Shown: positions 19,825 to 30,097 of the stretch, in pieces
Layout of the letters: each line of letters starts with the position of its first letter
Position numbering within the stretch: the stretch's first letter is position 1
Origin: Microbacterium sp. RURRCA19A
GTDB lineage: Bacteria > Actinomycetota > Actinomycetes > Actinomycetales > Microbacteriaceae
Assembly: GCF_900156455.1 (NCBI RefSeq)
Contig: NZ_FTNQ01000003.1
Location: 124,001-188,000 of the forward strand
DNA length: 64,000 bases
Direction of reading: 5' to 3'
Notes under the pieces: model-generated
Told to the model about the DNA's origin: nothing
Database searches by the model: none
The model's input: only the letters and a program-made list of their open reading frames with translations
Position numbers and translations under genes: made by a program

Positions 19825-20925
19825 GTGCCTTTCTCGTTCGACGACCTCCGCCGCTGGCCCGACCTCGAGGGTCCGGATCTGGTGGCGGTGGATGCCGCCG
19901 ACCGACTGATCCTCGACGAATCCGAGGCCGCGCGCGCCGACGTCCCCGAGGGCGGCCTCGTTGTCATCGATGACGCGTACGGGGCCCTCACGCTCGGCGC
20001 GGCCGCCACGGGGGCACGCGGCATCCGAGTGCACCAGGACGCCCTGACCGGCGAGCGCGCGCTCGAGGCGAACGCCGAACGCGCCGGGCTCGACGCGACG
20101 TTCATCCACCACCCGCTGGACGCCGGGCTCCTCCGTGACGCGCGGGTCGTCCTGCTCCGACTCCCCCGCGCCCTGCGCGCGCTCCACGACATCGCCGGAC
20201 TCATCGCCGCGCACGCCCACCCCGACGTCGTGGTGTTCGCCGGTGGCCGACTGAAATACATGACGCCCACGATGAACGACGTGCTCGGCGAGCACTTCAC
20301 GCGCGTCGACGTCACGCACGCGCGGCAGAAGTCGCGCGTCCTGGTCGCTCGCGGGCCGCACGACGGCGCCGACCCGCAGCCCGAAGCGGCGACCGTCGAC
20401 GGGCTCGAGGTGCGCGCGTTCGGCGGGGCGTTCGCCGGGGCGTCGATCGACATCGGCACGCGTCTGCTGCTCGCCCACCTCCCCGACCCCGTCGACGGCG
20501 CGATCGACTTCGCCTGCGGCACCGGAGTCGTGGCCGCGGCGTGGGCGCTGCGGCATCCCTCCGTCCACGTGGTCGCGACGGACCAATCCACCGTCGCGGT
20601 GGCCTCGGCCCGCGCGACGGCCATGGCCAACGGTGTCGCCGACCGGATCGAGGTCGTGCGCGACGATCTGCTCGCCTCGCGGCCGGATGCCAGCGCGTCC
20701 CTCATCGCCCTGAATCCGCCGTTCCACACGGGCGGGGCGATCACCGAGAGCATCGCTCCGCGCATGTTCGCCGACGCGGCACGGGTTCTGCGCCCCGGCG
20801 GCGAGTTGTGGACGGTGTGGAACTCCGCGCTGCAGTACCGTCCGGCGTTGGAACGCCTCGTCGGTCCGACGCGTCAGATCGCGCGCGACCGCAAGTTCAC
20901 GGTCACCGTCTCGACCCGCCGCTGA
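19825..20925 (+). CDS. RsmC-like class I SAM-dependent methyltransferase
   Basis: A 366-residue enzyme with the two-part RsmC/RlmG architecture: an N-terminal degenerate methyltransferase-like half (1-190) and a catalytic C-terminal half with DFACGTGVVAAAWAL (SAM-binding motif I), VATDQS and the NPPFHTG motif at about residues 297-303, diagnostic of N2-guanine rRNA methyltransferases. It probably modifies a guanine in 16S or 23S rRNA. The start is GTG, with a weak ribosome site, 11 bases after the small membrane protein. Confidence 0.85.
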   Translation: MPFSFDDLRRWPDLEGPDLVAVDAADRLILDESEAARADVPEGGLVVIDDAYGALTLGAAATGARGIRVHQDALTGERALEANAERAGLDATFIHHPLDAGLLRDARVVLLRLPRALRALHDIAGLIAAHAHPDVVVFAGGRLKYMTPTMNDVLGEHFTRVDVTHARQKSRVLVARGPHDGADPQPEAATVDGLEVRAFGGAFAGASIDIGTRLLLAHLPDPVDGAIDFACGTGVVAAAWALRHPSVHVVATDQSTVAVASARATAMANGVADRIEVVRDDLLASRPDASASLIALNPPFHTGGAITESIAPRMFADAARVLRPGGELWTVWNSALQYRPALERLVGPTRQIARDRKFTVTVSTRR

Positions 20926-20952
20926 GCCTTCGCCGGTGGGCCCCCACCCCGC

Positions 20953-21022
20953 GTCCCACTTCTGACGACGCATGTCCCAAAAATGGTCAACCACGCACCC
21001 CGCAGCCAACCACAAGTGGGAC
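20953..21022. repeat. Inverted repeat between convergent genes
   Basis: Perfect 9-bp arms GTCCCACTT and AAGTGGGAC are separated by 52 bases that are less GC-rich than the surroundings (a run of five A at about 20979-20983). It lies between the convergent methyltransferase and DUF3817 genes and may be a terminator or another intergenic repeat. Confidence 0.45.
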
Positions 21023-21035
21023 AAGCTCCCCAGGT

Positions 21036-21500
21036 TCAGCCCTTCCCGCCTGGCGGGCCGACCACGAGCAGCACCACGAAGATCAGCGCCACTGCAGCGA
21101 GGATCAGGATGCCGAGCACCCAGGGCCGCCGCAGGAAGAAGCGCAGCAAGCGGTCGAGCGGGCGGTGATCGCGCGGGTCGTCGCCGGCCTCGAGTCGCCA
21201 GGCGCCGCGCAGCCGGCCCGTCCGGTGCAGCCACACTTCGGTCGGAACAGTGGCGTACGGGATCACGGCGCTGACGATCGCGACGGCGGCGGGCCCGAGT
21301 CCCCAGCGCTGGTTCAGCGCGACGAGCACCGCGGTCGCACCGTACGCGAGGAAGACGAACCCGTGGATGCCACCCCCGATCGTCACCGCGATCGACAGGT
21401 CGGCGGTCGCGCGCAGGATCAGCCCCGCGATCAACAGAGTCCACGAGATCGCCTCGGCGATCGCGAGCGTGCGAAACAGGGTCAGGGGCGTGCGGAACAC
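21036..21500 (-). CDS. DUF3817 family integral membrane protein
   Basis: A 154-residue protein. FRTLAIAEAISWTLLIAGLIL, GGIHGFVFLAYG and LVALNQRWGLG are the DUF3817 signature; about four membrane helices are visible, the last (VLGILILAAVALIFVVLLVV) near the C-terminus. The GTG start at 21500 is supported by GAGGAG just upstream, and a TAGGGT box lies about 25 bases further out. A longer in-frame reading runs into the repeat region and is not supported. Function is unknown. Confidence 0.82.
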   Translation of the reverse strand: MFRTPLTLFRTLAIAEAISWTLLIAGLILRATADLSIAVTIGGGIHGFVFLAYGATAVLVALNQRWGLGPAAVAIVSAVIPYATVPTEVWLHRTGRLRGAWRLEAGDDPRDHRPLDRLLRFFLRRPWVLGILILAAVALIFVVLLVVGPPGGKG

Positions 21501-21615
21501 GTCTCTCCTCGTTCGGGTCGGGCTTCCCACCCTACGGAAGCACGATCGCGGCCACCCGCCGCACTGTTCGACGTCGAGGCAGCGCGGAGTCATCCGTCGT
21601 CGGACGTACCGTCCT

Positions 21616-21681
21616 GCGGAGTCGGTGACGACACCCCGACCCCGGGCAGCGCCACGACGGCGTGTCGTCGCCCGACTCCGC
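21616..21681. repeat. Intergenic inverted repeat, GACACGCCG family (copy B)
   Basis: Arms of 23-24 bases (21616-21638 and 21658-21681) pair with one indel and two mismatches around a 19-base loop. The outer part reads GCGGAGTCGG and the inner part GACGACACcCCG/CGGcGTGTCGTC. It lies in the divergent region between the DUF3817 and FUSC genes, so it is not simply a terminator. Confidence 0.65.
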
Positions 21682-21723
21682 CCGACGGCACGCCTCCTCG
21701 GCACCCCACCGGCGAACCCCGCC

Positions 21724-21789
21724 GCGGAGTTCCGCGGCGACACACCGGTCCATACCGGTCACTCTCGGCGTGTCCTCCCGGGAGTCCGC
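21724..21789. repeat. Intergenic inverted repeat, GACACGCCG family (copy C)
   Basis: An imperfect inverted repeat in tandem with copy B. The inner arms GACACaCCG and CGGcGTGTC pair, and the outer arms GCGGAGTTCC and GGGAGTCCGC pair less well. The centre holds the palindrome ACCGGTCCATACCGGT. Its location beside copy B, 42 bases apart, suggests local duplication. Confidence 0.5.
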
Positions 21790-21837
21790 ACGACGGTACA
21801 GGCGGAGCAGCCCGCGGACGCCGCGTAGGCTGGTCCG

Positions 21838-22860
21838 GTGGCGGAATCCCGGGGGCGCGTGTGGACCGGGGTCATCCGCATCGGTCCGCACGGCGGCGCC
21901 CATCGGGTCGCGGCTCGGGCCGCGCTCAGCGTCGGCGTGCCTCTCCTGGTCCTGCTGCTGATCGGGCGCCTCGACCTGAGCGTCTACGCGTCGTTCGGCG
22001 CTTTCGCCGCGCTGTACGGCCGACTCGATCCGCCCCGCACGCGTGTCCGGATGCAGGCGACGGCCGGCGGCATCCTGGTCCTGTCGATGCTGCTCGGCAC
22101 GCTGCTGTCGGCGCTGTCGGCTCCGCCGGTGGTGAGCGTGGTCGTCGTGGCTGTGCTCGCCGCGGCGGTGACCTTGTTCGCGTACCGGGCGCAGTGGCAT
22201 CCCCCCGGCGCGTTGTTCACGGTGTTCGCGGCGGGGGCGTGCGCGAGCTTCCCCGCGACGGCGGCGACGTTCGGGCTCGTGCTGCTGGTCGGACTCAGCA
22301 GCGTCGCGTGGAGTCTGCTGGTGACGACCGCGTTCGTCCTCGTGCGACGCGGGTCGTGGCGCCGCCCGTCCCGGCAGGCGCCACCGATCGGGCCGGTCGC
22401 GTGGGAGATGACGGCGACCGTCGGGGTCGCCGCGCTCCTGGCCGGTGTCGCGGGCACGCTGCTGATCGGGACGCACTGGTACTGGGCGATGGTCGGCGCG
22501 GTGGCCGCGGTCGGCGGCGCGCACGTGACCGCGCGGCTCATCCGCGGGACTCAGCGACTCGTCGGCACCCTCGTGGGTGTCCTCATCGCCGCGGGACTGC
22601 TCGCCCTGCACCTTCCCCCGTGGGCGATCCTGGTCGTGGCCGTCCTGATGCAGGTGGGGGCCGAGCTGTTCGTGGGCCGCAACTACGGCATCGCGATGGT
22701 GTTCATCACGCCTCTCGCGCTCCTGATGATCTCGCTCGCCTCCCCCGCCACGCCCGGAATGCTGCTGCGCGACCGCGTGCTCGAGACGGTCATCGGTGTG
22801 GCCGTCGGCACGGTCGTCGCGATCGTTTCCGCGGCGCTGCGGCGCCGCTCGTCCGCCTGA
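21838..22860 (+). CDS. FUSC family (aromatic acid exporter-like) membrane protein
   Basis: A 340-residue protein with two blocks of membrane helices (about 28-165 and 195-330) separated by a basic cytoplasmic segment (RRGSWRRPSRQ). Repeated motifs such as YASFGAFAALYGR in the first block and WAMVGAVAAVGGAH in the second fit the FUSC/YccS-like fold proposed for efflux of aromatic acids. The GTG start follows TAGGCT by exactly six bases, a textbook leaderless start. Ribokinase starts 18 bases after its stop. Confidence 0.83.
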   Translation: MAESRGRVWTGVIRIGPHGGAHRVAARAALSVGVPLLVLLLIGRLDLSVYASFGAFAALYGRLDPPRTRVRMQATAGGILVLSMLLGTLLSALSAPPVVSVVVVAVLAAAVTLFAYRAQWHPPGALFTVFAAGACASFPATAATFGLVLLVGLSSVAWSLLVTTAFVLVRRGSWRRPSRQAPPIGPVAWEMTATVGVAALLAGVAGTLLIGTHWYWAMVGAVAAVGGAHVTARLIRGTQRLVGTLVGVLIAAGLLALHLPPWAILVVAVLMQVGAELFVGRNYGIAMVFITPLALLMISLASPATPGMLLRDRVLETVIGVAVGTVVAIVSAALRRRSSA

Positions 22861-22878
22861 ACCCGAAGGAGACCCCGG

Positions 22879-23724
22879 ATGCCGGGACCCGCCCCCGTCG
22901 CCCTGACCGTCGTCGGCGCGATCAACGTCGACCTCACCGCTCGCGTGGAGCGCGCACCCGGCCCCGGCGAGACGGTCGCCGACGGGGTGCTGCAGCGCGG
23001 CCCCGGCGGCAAGGGCGCGAACCAGGCCGTCGCGGCCGCGCGCCTCGGCGCCCGGGTGCGGATGGTCGGTGCCGTGGGCGATGACCTCGACGGACGCGGG
23101 GTGCGCGAGCAGCTGGCATCGGTCGGTGTCGACGCGACGACCGTGCAGACCTCCGACGCGGCCACCGGCACCGCGCTCATCGTCGTCGACGCGACCGGCG
23201 AGAACTCGATCGTCGTGTGCGCCGGGGCGAACGCCGCGATCGACGCCGACGCGCTCGGAATCGAGCCGGGTGCCGCGGTGCTCGCGCAGTTGGAGGTCTC
23301 GGATGCCGTGATCTCCGCCGCCGCGGAAACCGCCGGGTTCTTCGCCCTCAACGCCGCCCCCGCGCGCCCGCTCCCCGCCGGGGTGCTCGAGCGCGCCGAC
23401 CTCGTCATCGTGAACGAGACGGAGTACGCCCAGCTCCCCGAGGTGCACGACGCTCCCCTGCTGTGCGTGACGCTCGGAGCCGAGGGGGCGCGGCTGTACC
23501 GGCACGGCGAGCTCGTCGCCTCGGCACCCGGCGTCGCGACGACCGTCCGCAACACCGTCGGCGCGGGCGACGCGTTCTGCGCGGCGCTGGTCGTGGGTCT
23601 GCTGCGCGGCGACACTGAGGGTGCCGCGCTCGCCCGCGCCTGCGTCGTGGGCGCCGCCGCCGTCGCCGACGACGCGTCGCAGCCCGCCCTCGAGCCGCTC
23701 GACGCGTACGGGGTGTCCGCGTGA
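22879..23724 (+). CDS. rbsK: Ribokinase (PfkB family)
   Basis: A 281-residue sugar kinase that phosphorylates ribose at the 5 position with ATP. It carries the substrate signature GPGGKGANQAVAAARLGA near residues 36-52 and the ATP/anion-hole motif RNTVGAGDAFCAAL, with the catalytic Asp in GAGDAF. GAAGGAG precedes the ATG. It overlaps the nucleoside hydrolase gene by GTGA; together they convert nucleosides to base plus ribose and then to ribose 5-phosphate. Confidence 0.92.
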   Translation: MPGPAPVALTVVGAINVDLTARVERAPGPGETVADGVLQRGPGGKGANQAVAAARLGARVRMVGAVGDDLDGRGVREQLASVGVDATTVQTSDAATGTALIVVDATGENSIVVCAGANAAIDADALGIEPGAAVLAQLEVSDAVISAAAETAGFFALNAAPARPLPAGVLERADLVIVNETEYAQLPEVHDAPLLCVTLGAEGARLYRHGELVASAPGVATTVRNTVGAGDAFCAALVVGLLRGDTEGAALARACVVGAAAVADDASQPALEPLDAYGVSA

Positions 23725-24647
23725 GCCGCCGCCCGATCCTCGTCGACTGCGACACCGGCATCGACGACGCGCTCGCCCTCGCGTATCTGTTGGCCGAGCC
23801 AGCGGTGGAGATCGTGGGCGTCACGACGGTCTCCGGGAACACGGATGCCGCCCGCGGCGCCGCCAACACCCTGACGCTGTTCGAGCTCGCAGGTGTCCAC
23901 GACATCCCGGTCGCCGTGGGCGCGCACCACTTCCGCGGGCGCGACTACGCGGGCGGCGCGCCACACGTGCACGGCGAGGACGGCGTCGGCGGCATCGCGT
24001 GGGCCGCGGCCGGCCGCTCCCCCGATACCCGCGCCGCCGTCGAGCTCATCGATCACCTCGCGGCACGGCATCCGGATCTCACCGTCCTCGCCCTCGGCCC
24101 GCTGACGAACCTCGCCGCGTACGCCGAGAAACCGGGCGTTGCGTCCTTCGACCGGCTCGTCGTCATGGGCGGCGCGTTCGGCCACTCGGGCAACGTGACC
24201 GCGTGGGCCGAGGCGAACATCCACAACGACCCCGAGTCGGCCGCGGTCGTCTTCGCGCAGGACTGGGACACCACCCTCGTCCCCCTCGACGTCACGATGA
24301 CGCAGACCCTGGATGCCACCGACCTCGTGCGCCTCGAAGCGATCCCGGGCGCCGTCCCGCAGGCGCTGGCCGCGATGCTGCCGGCGTACCTCGACTTCTA
24401 CGAGGGCCGCGTCTTCCCCGACCGCCGCTGCGCTCTGCACGATCCCCTCGCGGCGATGGTCGCGGCCGGGGCGCTGCGCGGCGTGAGCGTCGCGTCGGGG
24501 CAGGTCGAGGTGCGGCTCACCGGCGGGGAGCGTGGGCGCACCGTCTCGTCGCGCGCGTCGTCGACGCAGCGTTGGGTGCGCGGTATGGAGGGGTCTGCCG
24601 TGGAGGTGCTCCTCGGACGGCTGGAGGGGCGGGTGTGGCCGGGCTGA
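23721..24647 (+). CDS. Inosine-uridine type nucleoside hydrolase
   Basis: A 308-residue ribohydrolase. The calcium-binding DCDTGIDDALAL motif is at residues 9-20, followed by VTTVSGNTDA, LALGPLTNLA, MGGAFGHSGN and EANIHNDPESA, all active-site elements of the family. HDPLAAM near the C-terminus supplies the catalytic His/Asp. The GTG start overlaps the ribokinase stop, so the ribose released is delivered to ribokinase, a coherent salvage pair. Purine or pyrimidine preference is not evident. Confidence 0.92.
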   Translation: MSRRPILVDCDTGIDDALALAYLLAEPAVEIVGVTTVSGNTDAARGAANTLTLFELAGVHDIPVAVGAHHFRGRDYAGGAPHVHGEDGVGGIAWAAAGRSPDTRAAVELIDHLAARHPDLTVLALGPLTNLAAYAEKPGVASFDRLVVMGGAFGHSGNVTAWAEANIHNDPESAAVVFAQDWDTTLVPLDVTMTQTLDATDLVRLEAIPGAVPQALAAMLPAYLDFYEGRVFPDRRCALHDPLAAMVAAGALRGVSVASGQVEVRLTGGERGRTVSSRASSTQRWVRGMEGSAVEVLLGRLEGRVWPG

Positions 24648-24720
24648 ACCGCTCGTTGCGCCGGCCGTCCGCCAGCGCCATGATGTCCTCGTTCACAGGA
24701 ACTCCAACGGGGGAGGAACC

Positions 24721-24897
24721 ATGGCAGGCAAGTACGAGCTCTACAGCGACAAGGCGGGGAAGTTCCGCTTCCGCCTCAAGGCCGCGAACGGACAGGTCAT
24801 CGCCGTGAGCGAGGCCTACGAGTCGAAGGCGTCGGCGCACAACGGCATCGCTTCGGTGAAGGCCAACGCCGATTCGGAGACGGTCGATCTGACCTGA
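24721..24897 (+). CDS. YegP/DUF1508 family protein
   Basis: A 58-residue single-repeat DUF1508 protein. KYELYSDKAGKFRFRLKAANGQ and SEAYESKASAHNGIASVK are the family signature. GGGGGAGGAACC directly precedes the ATG, an unusually strong ribosome site implying abundant expression. Members are common in bacteria, often stress-induced, and have no defined biochemical role. Confidence 0.9.
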   Translation: MAGKYELYSDKAGKFRFRLKAANGQVIAVSEAYESKASAHNGIASVKANADSETVDLT

Positions 24898-24920
24898 ACG
24901 GCGACACCTCCACGAGCCAC

Positions 24921-25766
24921 TCACACGGCGTTGAGAGCCTCGAGGAATGCGCGCGCACCGAACGCTGCGTCGGTGCGAAGGGATTCCGCGCTCTCGGCGT
25001 CTCCGCTCGCGATCATCGTGTCCGCGAAGATTCCCGCCCAGGCGCCACGGGGATCCGTGAACTTCGTCATCGCCGCGACGATGTCGTCCGGCGTCGCGAA
25101 TTCCGATGCGACGGCGAGTTGTCGACTGACCTCGTAGGCCGCGGCACGGGCTCCTCCGAGCTCGTTGTAGAGAACGACGTACATCAGGTCGTACTTGTCC
25201 TTGGGTAGCATCCGGGATCGCGCAGCGGCGGCTTTGGCAAGGAGATATCCGCCCAGGTTTGCAAATCGAAGGCTGACGGTGGTCGGGGCGGCCGGTAGCT
25301 GTCTCCGGACCGCGTCGGACACGGTCAACGAGCGACGTACCGGGTTAATCAGGGCCGGCGCCGGCCCCGCCAGTTTGCTCGCGACGGCCAGCCGTGAGCC
25401 GGGAAGCGCAACAGAATCGGCGGTGTGATCCCAGACGTCGCAGAGAAATTCCAACCTCACACGAGCGTCATCGACGATGGCATCCCAGCGCCATCGATTT
25501 GAGGAGGAGAATCCTCCTTGCACGAGGGCCTCATCCAGCCACGAGAAGTCGCCCCCGGACGTGTCGGTCTCGAATCCGAGAGCGAAGAGAAGGTCGACGT
25601 CCGTTGTGCCCTGATGGGGGGTCGGCGCGGAGGGCGCAAGGAAATCCGGATTCAGCCCACCGATGACGACGAACTCGCCGACGTTATCGCCCGCGAGCAG
25701 CGCAAACCGCACGAGCGCGTCTTCCGCCCGCGCCCGCGCCGCCCGGGATCGAGCTTCAAAATCCAA
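24921..25766 (-). CDS. AbiEii-like nucleotidyltransferase (probable toxin)
   Basis: About 281 residues. VVIGGLNPDFLAP followed by TTDVDLLF reproduces the GG...DxD catalytic core of minimal nucleotidyltransferases of the AbiEii/MenT type, and LPKDKYDLMYVVL resembles their C-terminal KxxD motif. The TTG at 25766 has GAGG upstream and overlaps the partner stop; GTG at 25811 is an alternative giving 296 residues. Codons such as AAG, GCA, AGC and TTT are more mixed than in neighbours. Family enzymes add nucleotides to tRNA acceptors and cause abortive infection; that role here is inferred. Confidence 0.72.
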   Translation of the reverse strand: MDFEARSRAARARAEDALVRFALLAGDNVGEFVVIGGLNPDFLAPSAPTPHQGTTDVDLLFALGFETDTSGGDFSWLDEALVQGGFSSSNRWRWDAIVDDARVRLEFLCDVWDHTADSVALPGSRLAVASKLAGPAPALINPVRRSLTVSDAVRRQLPAAPTTVSLRFANLGGYLLAKAAAARSRMLPKDKYDLMYVVLYNELGGARAAAYEVSRQLAVASEFATPDDIVAAMTKFTDPRGAWAGIFADTMIASGDAESAESLRTDAAFGARAFLEALNAV

Positions 25767-26817
25767 TGACAGCCTCGCGAAGATGCTCGGCCGCTTCGGC
25801 GTGACGCCCACCGCGTCGCAGCAGATCAGCGTATGCGCGCGCGGGAGAAACGACGGGCAGGCCTTGGACAGGACCGATCTGACGAGAGAGATCGAGGACG
25901 TAGGGCGGGGCCGTGTACACCCGGATGCGTCCGCGGGACGGAACCTCTGTCAGGTCTGCCTCTCTACTGAGAAGCGCACCCGCGTCAACGGCGTGTGGAG
26001 TATCCACGTAAATCTCGAGAGCATTCACGCTGTTCAGAAAGGGAGCCAGCGCGTCGGAATACACTTCCCCCGTCACAGCCCACGGCACTTTTCCGAGAGC
26101 CCTCTCCACGCATTGCAATGACTCTCCGACATCGCGCCAGGGCACGTGGAACTCAATCGAGCTGGGCTGCTCGAACCGGGAGAGTTCACCGGCCCAGTCG
26201 CTGAGCAACCGCCCCGGCTCGCGGAACTCGCGAGCCGCGGAGCTTCCTCGTTCCGCGCCGGTTTTCGTGGTGTACCCCTGTTCATCGAAATGACGCAGTA
26301 TCCGGGCCGAATGAGCGAGCGACACCCCGCTCACCTGGGCAACCTCGTACACGCGGTCGAGAGCACCCACGTCGTTCCCCTGGCGGAACACCTGCCAGGT
26401 GAGCAACGTCTCACCGATGGCTTCCGCCGCAGCTGACCAACGGAACGGGCGACGCGCATCTACGGGGACAGGCTCACGACGCGCGATGTAGATTGCGCCT
26501 GGTACGACGATGACGGCGCGCCCGCTCTGATCCGCCCACGAGAGGTGTTCGGCTTCCAATATCTCTTGTGCACCGGGACTGATCCGCCGTGCCGTGACGA
26601 CCGGGACACGGCCGCCCCGTAGGACATCTCCATGCGCGAGCTCGTTGCGCACGCGTTTCACGTCTGCGGGCAACCCCTGACCCACCCAGAGGGGAAAGAA
26701 CCTCGCGCGTACGCCCTCGCCGTCAACGACAACGTCGTCCCCTTGGATCTCGGGGTTCAGCTCCCGAGGGAGGACGCGTGTCAGGAGGGAGAGGCCGGGG
26801 TTCTGTCGCGTCACCAT
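25756..26817 (-). CDS. AbiEi-like antitoxin/regulator
   Basis: A 353-residue protein preceding and overlapping the nucleotidyltransferase gene. An N-terminal alpha/beta region (about 60-115, PVVTARRISPG, LSWADQSGRAVI) is followed by a winged-helix segment (VYEVAQVSGVSLAHSARILRHFDEQGY, about 150-180) and a C-terminal AbiEi-like part ending VVSPARAYADLLRRGGRHAEAAEHLREAVIGF-like. The ATG at 26817 is chosen because TATGAT lies seven bases upstream; an earlier in-frame ATG falls inside that box. It probably represses its own promoter and antagonises the partner. Composition is visibly less GC-rich than the flanks. Confidence 0.7.
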   Translation of the reverse strand: MVTRQNPGLSLLTRVLPRELNPEIQGDDVVVDGEGVRARFFPLWVGQGLPADVKRVRNELAHGDVLRGGRVPVVTARRISPGAQEILEAEHLSWADQSGRAVIVVPGAIYIARREPVPVDARRPFRWSAAAEAIGETLLTWQVFRQGNDVGALDRVYEVAQVSGVSLAHSARILRHFDEQGYTTKTGAERGSSAAREFREPGRLLSDWAGELSRFEQPSSIEFHVPWRDVGESLQCVERALGKVPWAVTGEVYSDALAPFLNSVNALEIYVDTPHAVDAGALLSREADLTEVPSRGRIRVYTAPPYVLDLSRQIGPVQGLPVVSPARAYADLLRRGGRHAEAAEHLREAVIGF

Positions 26818-26824
26818 GGTTAAG

Positions 26825-26856
26825 ATCATAGTTGGAGATAATCGAGTATTGTCGAT
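26825..26856 (-). promoter_or_regulatory. Promoter and possible operator of the AbiE-like pair
   Basis: TATGAT (26830-26825, minus strand) sits seven bases before the start. Just upstream an AT-rich stretch contains ATCGA-N6-TCGAT (26841-26856), a candidate binding site for the winged-helix antitoxin by analogy with AbiE autoregulation. The operator assignment is tentative. Confidence 0.4.
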
Positions 26857-26886
26857 TTAACTATCGAACTACCCCACCGTGATAGA

Positions 26887-26926
26887 ACGAGGGGCCCCAC
26901 GCGATCACTCGCGCGGGGCCCCTCGT
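26887..26926. terminator. Strong hairpin terminator downstream of nrdF
   Basis: A perfect 12-bp stem ACGAGGGGCCCC / GGGGCCCCTCGT encloses a 16-base loop that can itself fold. It begins 10 bases beyond the nrdF stop and ends the leftward nrdHIEF transcript. There is no long T run, as usual in high-GC actinobacteria. Confidence 0.85.
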
Positions 26927-26936
26927 CACAACCGGA

Positions 26937-27935
<999 letters not shown>

Positions 27936-27943
27936 TCAGCGGA

Positions 27944-30097
27944 TCAGAGCATGCACGAGACGCACTCGGTCATGTCGGTGCCCTCGAGCGCCAGCTGACG
28001 GAGGCGGATGTAGTAGATCGTCTTGATGCCCTTCTTCCACGCGTAGATCTGGGCCTTGTTGATGTCGCGGGTGGTGACGGTGTCCTTGAAGAACAGCGTC
28101 AGCGACAGACCCTGGTCCACGTGCTGCGTGGCGGCGGCGTACGTGTCGATGACCTTCTCGTAGCCGATCTCGTAGGCATCCTGGTAGTACTCCAGGTTCT
28201 CGTTCGTCATGAACGGCGCCGGGTAGTAGACGCGACCGAGCTTGCCTTCCTTGCGGATCTCGATCTTCGACGCGATCGGGTGGATCGAGCTCGTCGAGTT
28301 GTTGATGTACGAGATCGAGCCCGTCGGCGGAACGGCCTGCAGGTTCTGGTTGTAGATGCCGTACTGCTGGACGGATGCCTTCAGCTCGCGCCAGTCGTCC
28401 TGCGTCGGGATCTGCACGCCGGCGAAGAGCTCCTTGGTCTTGGCCGTCTGCGGCTCCCACACCTGATCGGTGTACTTGTCGAAGAACGCGCCCGACGCGT
28501 AGGTGGAGTTCTCGAAGCCGTCGAAGGCCGTGCCGCGCTCGATCGCGAGACGGTTCGAGGCCCGCAGCGCGTGGAACAGCACCGTGTAGAAGTAGATGTT
28601 CGTGAAGTCGATGCCCTCTTCGGAGCCGTAGTGGACGTGCTCGCGAGCGAGGTAGCCGTGCAGGTTCATCTGCCCGAGGCCGATGGCGTGCGAGCGGTCG
28701 TTGCCGTCTTCGATCGAGCGCACCGAGGCGATGTGGCTCTGCACGCTGACGGCGGTGAGGGCGCGGATGGCCGTCTCGACCGTGAGGCCCAGGTCGCCGC
28801 CATCCATCGCCAGGGCGATGTTCATCGAGCCGAGGTTGCAGCTGATGTCCTTGCCGATGGTGTCGTACGACAGGTCTTCGTTATAGGTCGTGGGGGTGTT
28901 GACCTGCAGGATCTCCGAGCACAGGTTCGACATGTTGATGCGACCGGCGATCGGGTTGGCCTTGTTCACCGTGTCCTCGAACATGATGTACGGGTAGCCC
29001 GACTCGAACTGGATCTCGGCGAGGGTCTGGAAGAACTCGCGCGCGTTGATCTTCGTCTTCTTGATGCGCGGGTCGTCGACCATCTCGCGGTACTTCTCGG
29101 TGACCGAGATGTCGCCGAACGGCTTGCCGTAGACCTTCTCGACGTCGTACGGCGAGAAGAGGTACATGTCCTCGCCGTTCTTGGCCAGCTCGAACGTGAC
29201 GTCGGGGATGACGACACCCAGCGACAGGGTCTTGATACGGATCTTCTCGTCGGCGTTCTCGCGCTTCGTGTCGAGGAACCGCAGGATGTCGGGGTGGTGC
29301 GCGTTGAGGTACACCGCACCGGCGCCCTGACGCGCGCCGAGCTGGTTGGCGTAGCTGAAGCTGTCTTCGAGGAGCTTCATCACGGGGATGATGCCGGAGG
29401 ACTGGTTCTCGATCTGCTTGATCGGCGCGCCCGCCTCGCGGATGTTCGACAACAGCAGGGCGACGCCGCCGCCGCGCTTGGACAGCTGGAGGGCGGAGTT
29501 GATGCCGCGGGCGATCGACTCCATGTTGTCTTCGATGCGCAGCAGGAAGCAGGAGACGAGCTCGCCGCGCTGCGCCTTGCCGGCGTTGAGGAACGTCGGG
29601 GTCGCGGGCTGGAAGCGACCCGAGATGATCTCGTCGACGAGCTGCACTGCGAGGCGCTGGTCGCCGTCGGCGAGCGCGAGGGCGGTCATGACGACGCGGT
29701 CCTCGAAGCGCTCGAGGTACCGCTTGCCGTCGAAGGTCTTCAGCGTGTAGCTCGTGTAGTACTTGAACGCACCGAGGAAGGTCTCGAAGCGGAACTTCGC
29801 GCCGTACGCGCGGTCGTTGAGCTCCTGGATGAACTCCATCGAGTACTTCGCGAGCACGGTGGGCTCGTAGTACTCCTTCTCGACCAGGTAGTCGAGACGC
29901 TCCTTGAGGGAGTGGAAGAAGACGGTGTTCTGGTTGACGTGCTGCAGGAAGTACTCCCGCGCGGCGCGCTTGTCGGCGTCGAACTGGATCTTCCCGTCGG
30001 CGTCGTACAGGTTCAGCATCGCGTTCAGGGCGTGATAATCCAGCCCCTCGAAACGCGCCTCGGTCTTGAAGTCCACGTCGCTCAGCCCTACTTCCAC
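27944..30097 (-). CDS. nrdE: Class Ib ribonucleotide reductase, alpha (catalytic) subunit
   Basis: About 717 residues. It reduces ribonucleoside diphosphates using the radical from NrdF. The N-terminus [20 protein letters not shown], the active-site cysteine in [37 protein letters not shown] and the C-terminal redox CVSC are all present. There is no ATP-cone, consistent with class Ib. Two adjacent GTG codons (30100, 30097) overlap the nrdI stop; the second is reported. The C-terminal cysteines are re-reduced by NrdH. Confidence 0.95.
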   Translation of the reverse strand: MEVGLSDVDFKTEARFEGLDYHALNAMLNLYDADGKIQFDADKRAAREYFLQHVNQNTVFFHSLKERLDYLVEKEYYEPTVLAKYSMEFIQELNDRAYGAKFRFETFLGAFKYYTSYTLKTFDGKRYLERFEDRVVMTALALADGDQRLAVQLVDEIISGRFQPATPTFLNAGKAQRGELVSCFLLRIEDNMESIARGINSALQLSKRGGGVALLLSNIREAGAPIKQIENQSSGIIPVMKLLEDSFSYANQLGARQGAGAVYLNAHHPDILRFLDTKRENADEKIRIKTLSLGVVIPDVTFELAKNGEDMYLFSPYDVEKVYGKPFGDISVTEKYREMVDDPRIKKTKINAREFFQTLAEIQFESGYPYIMFEDTVNKANPIAGRINMSNLCSEILQVNTPTTYNEDLSYDTIGKDISCNLGSMNIALAMDGGDLGLTVETAIRALTAVSVQSHIASVRSIEDGNDRSHAIGLGQMNLHGYLAREHVHYGSEEGIDFTNIYFYTVLFHALRASNRLAIERGTAFDGFENSTYASGAFFDKYTDQVWEPQTAKTKELFAGVQIPTQDDWRELKASVQQYGIYNQNLQAVPPTGSISYINNSTSSIHPIASKIEIRKEGKLGRVYYPAPFMTNENLEYYQDAYEIGYEKVIDTYAAATQHVDQGLSLTLFFKDTVTTRDINKAQIYAWKKGIKTIYYIRLRQLALEGTDMTECVSCML

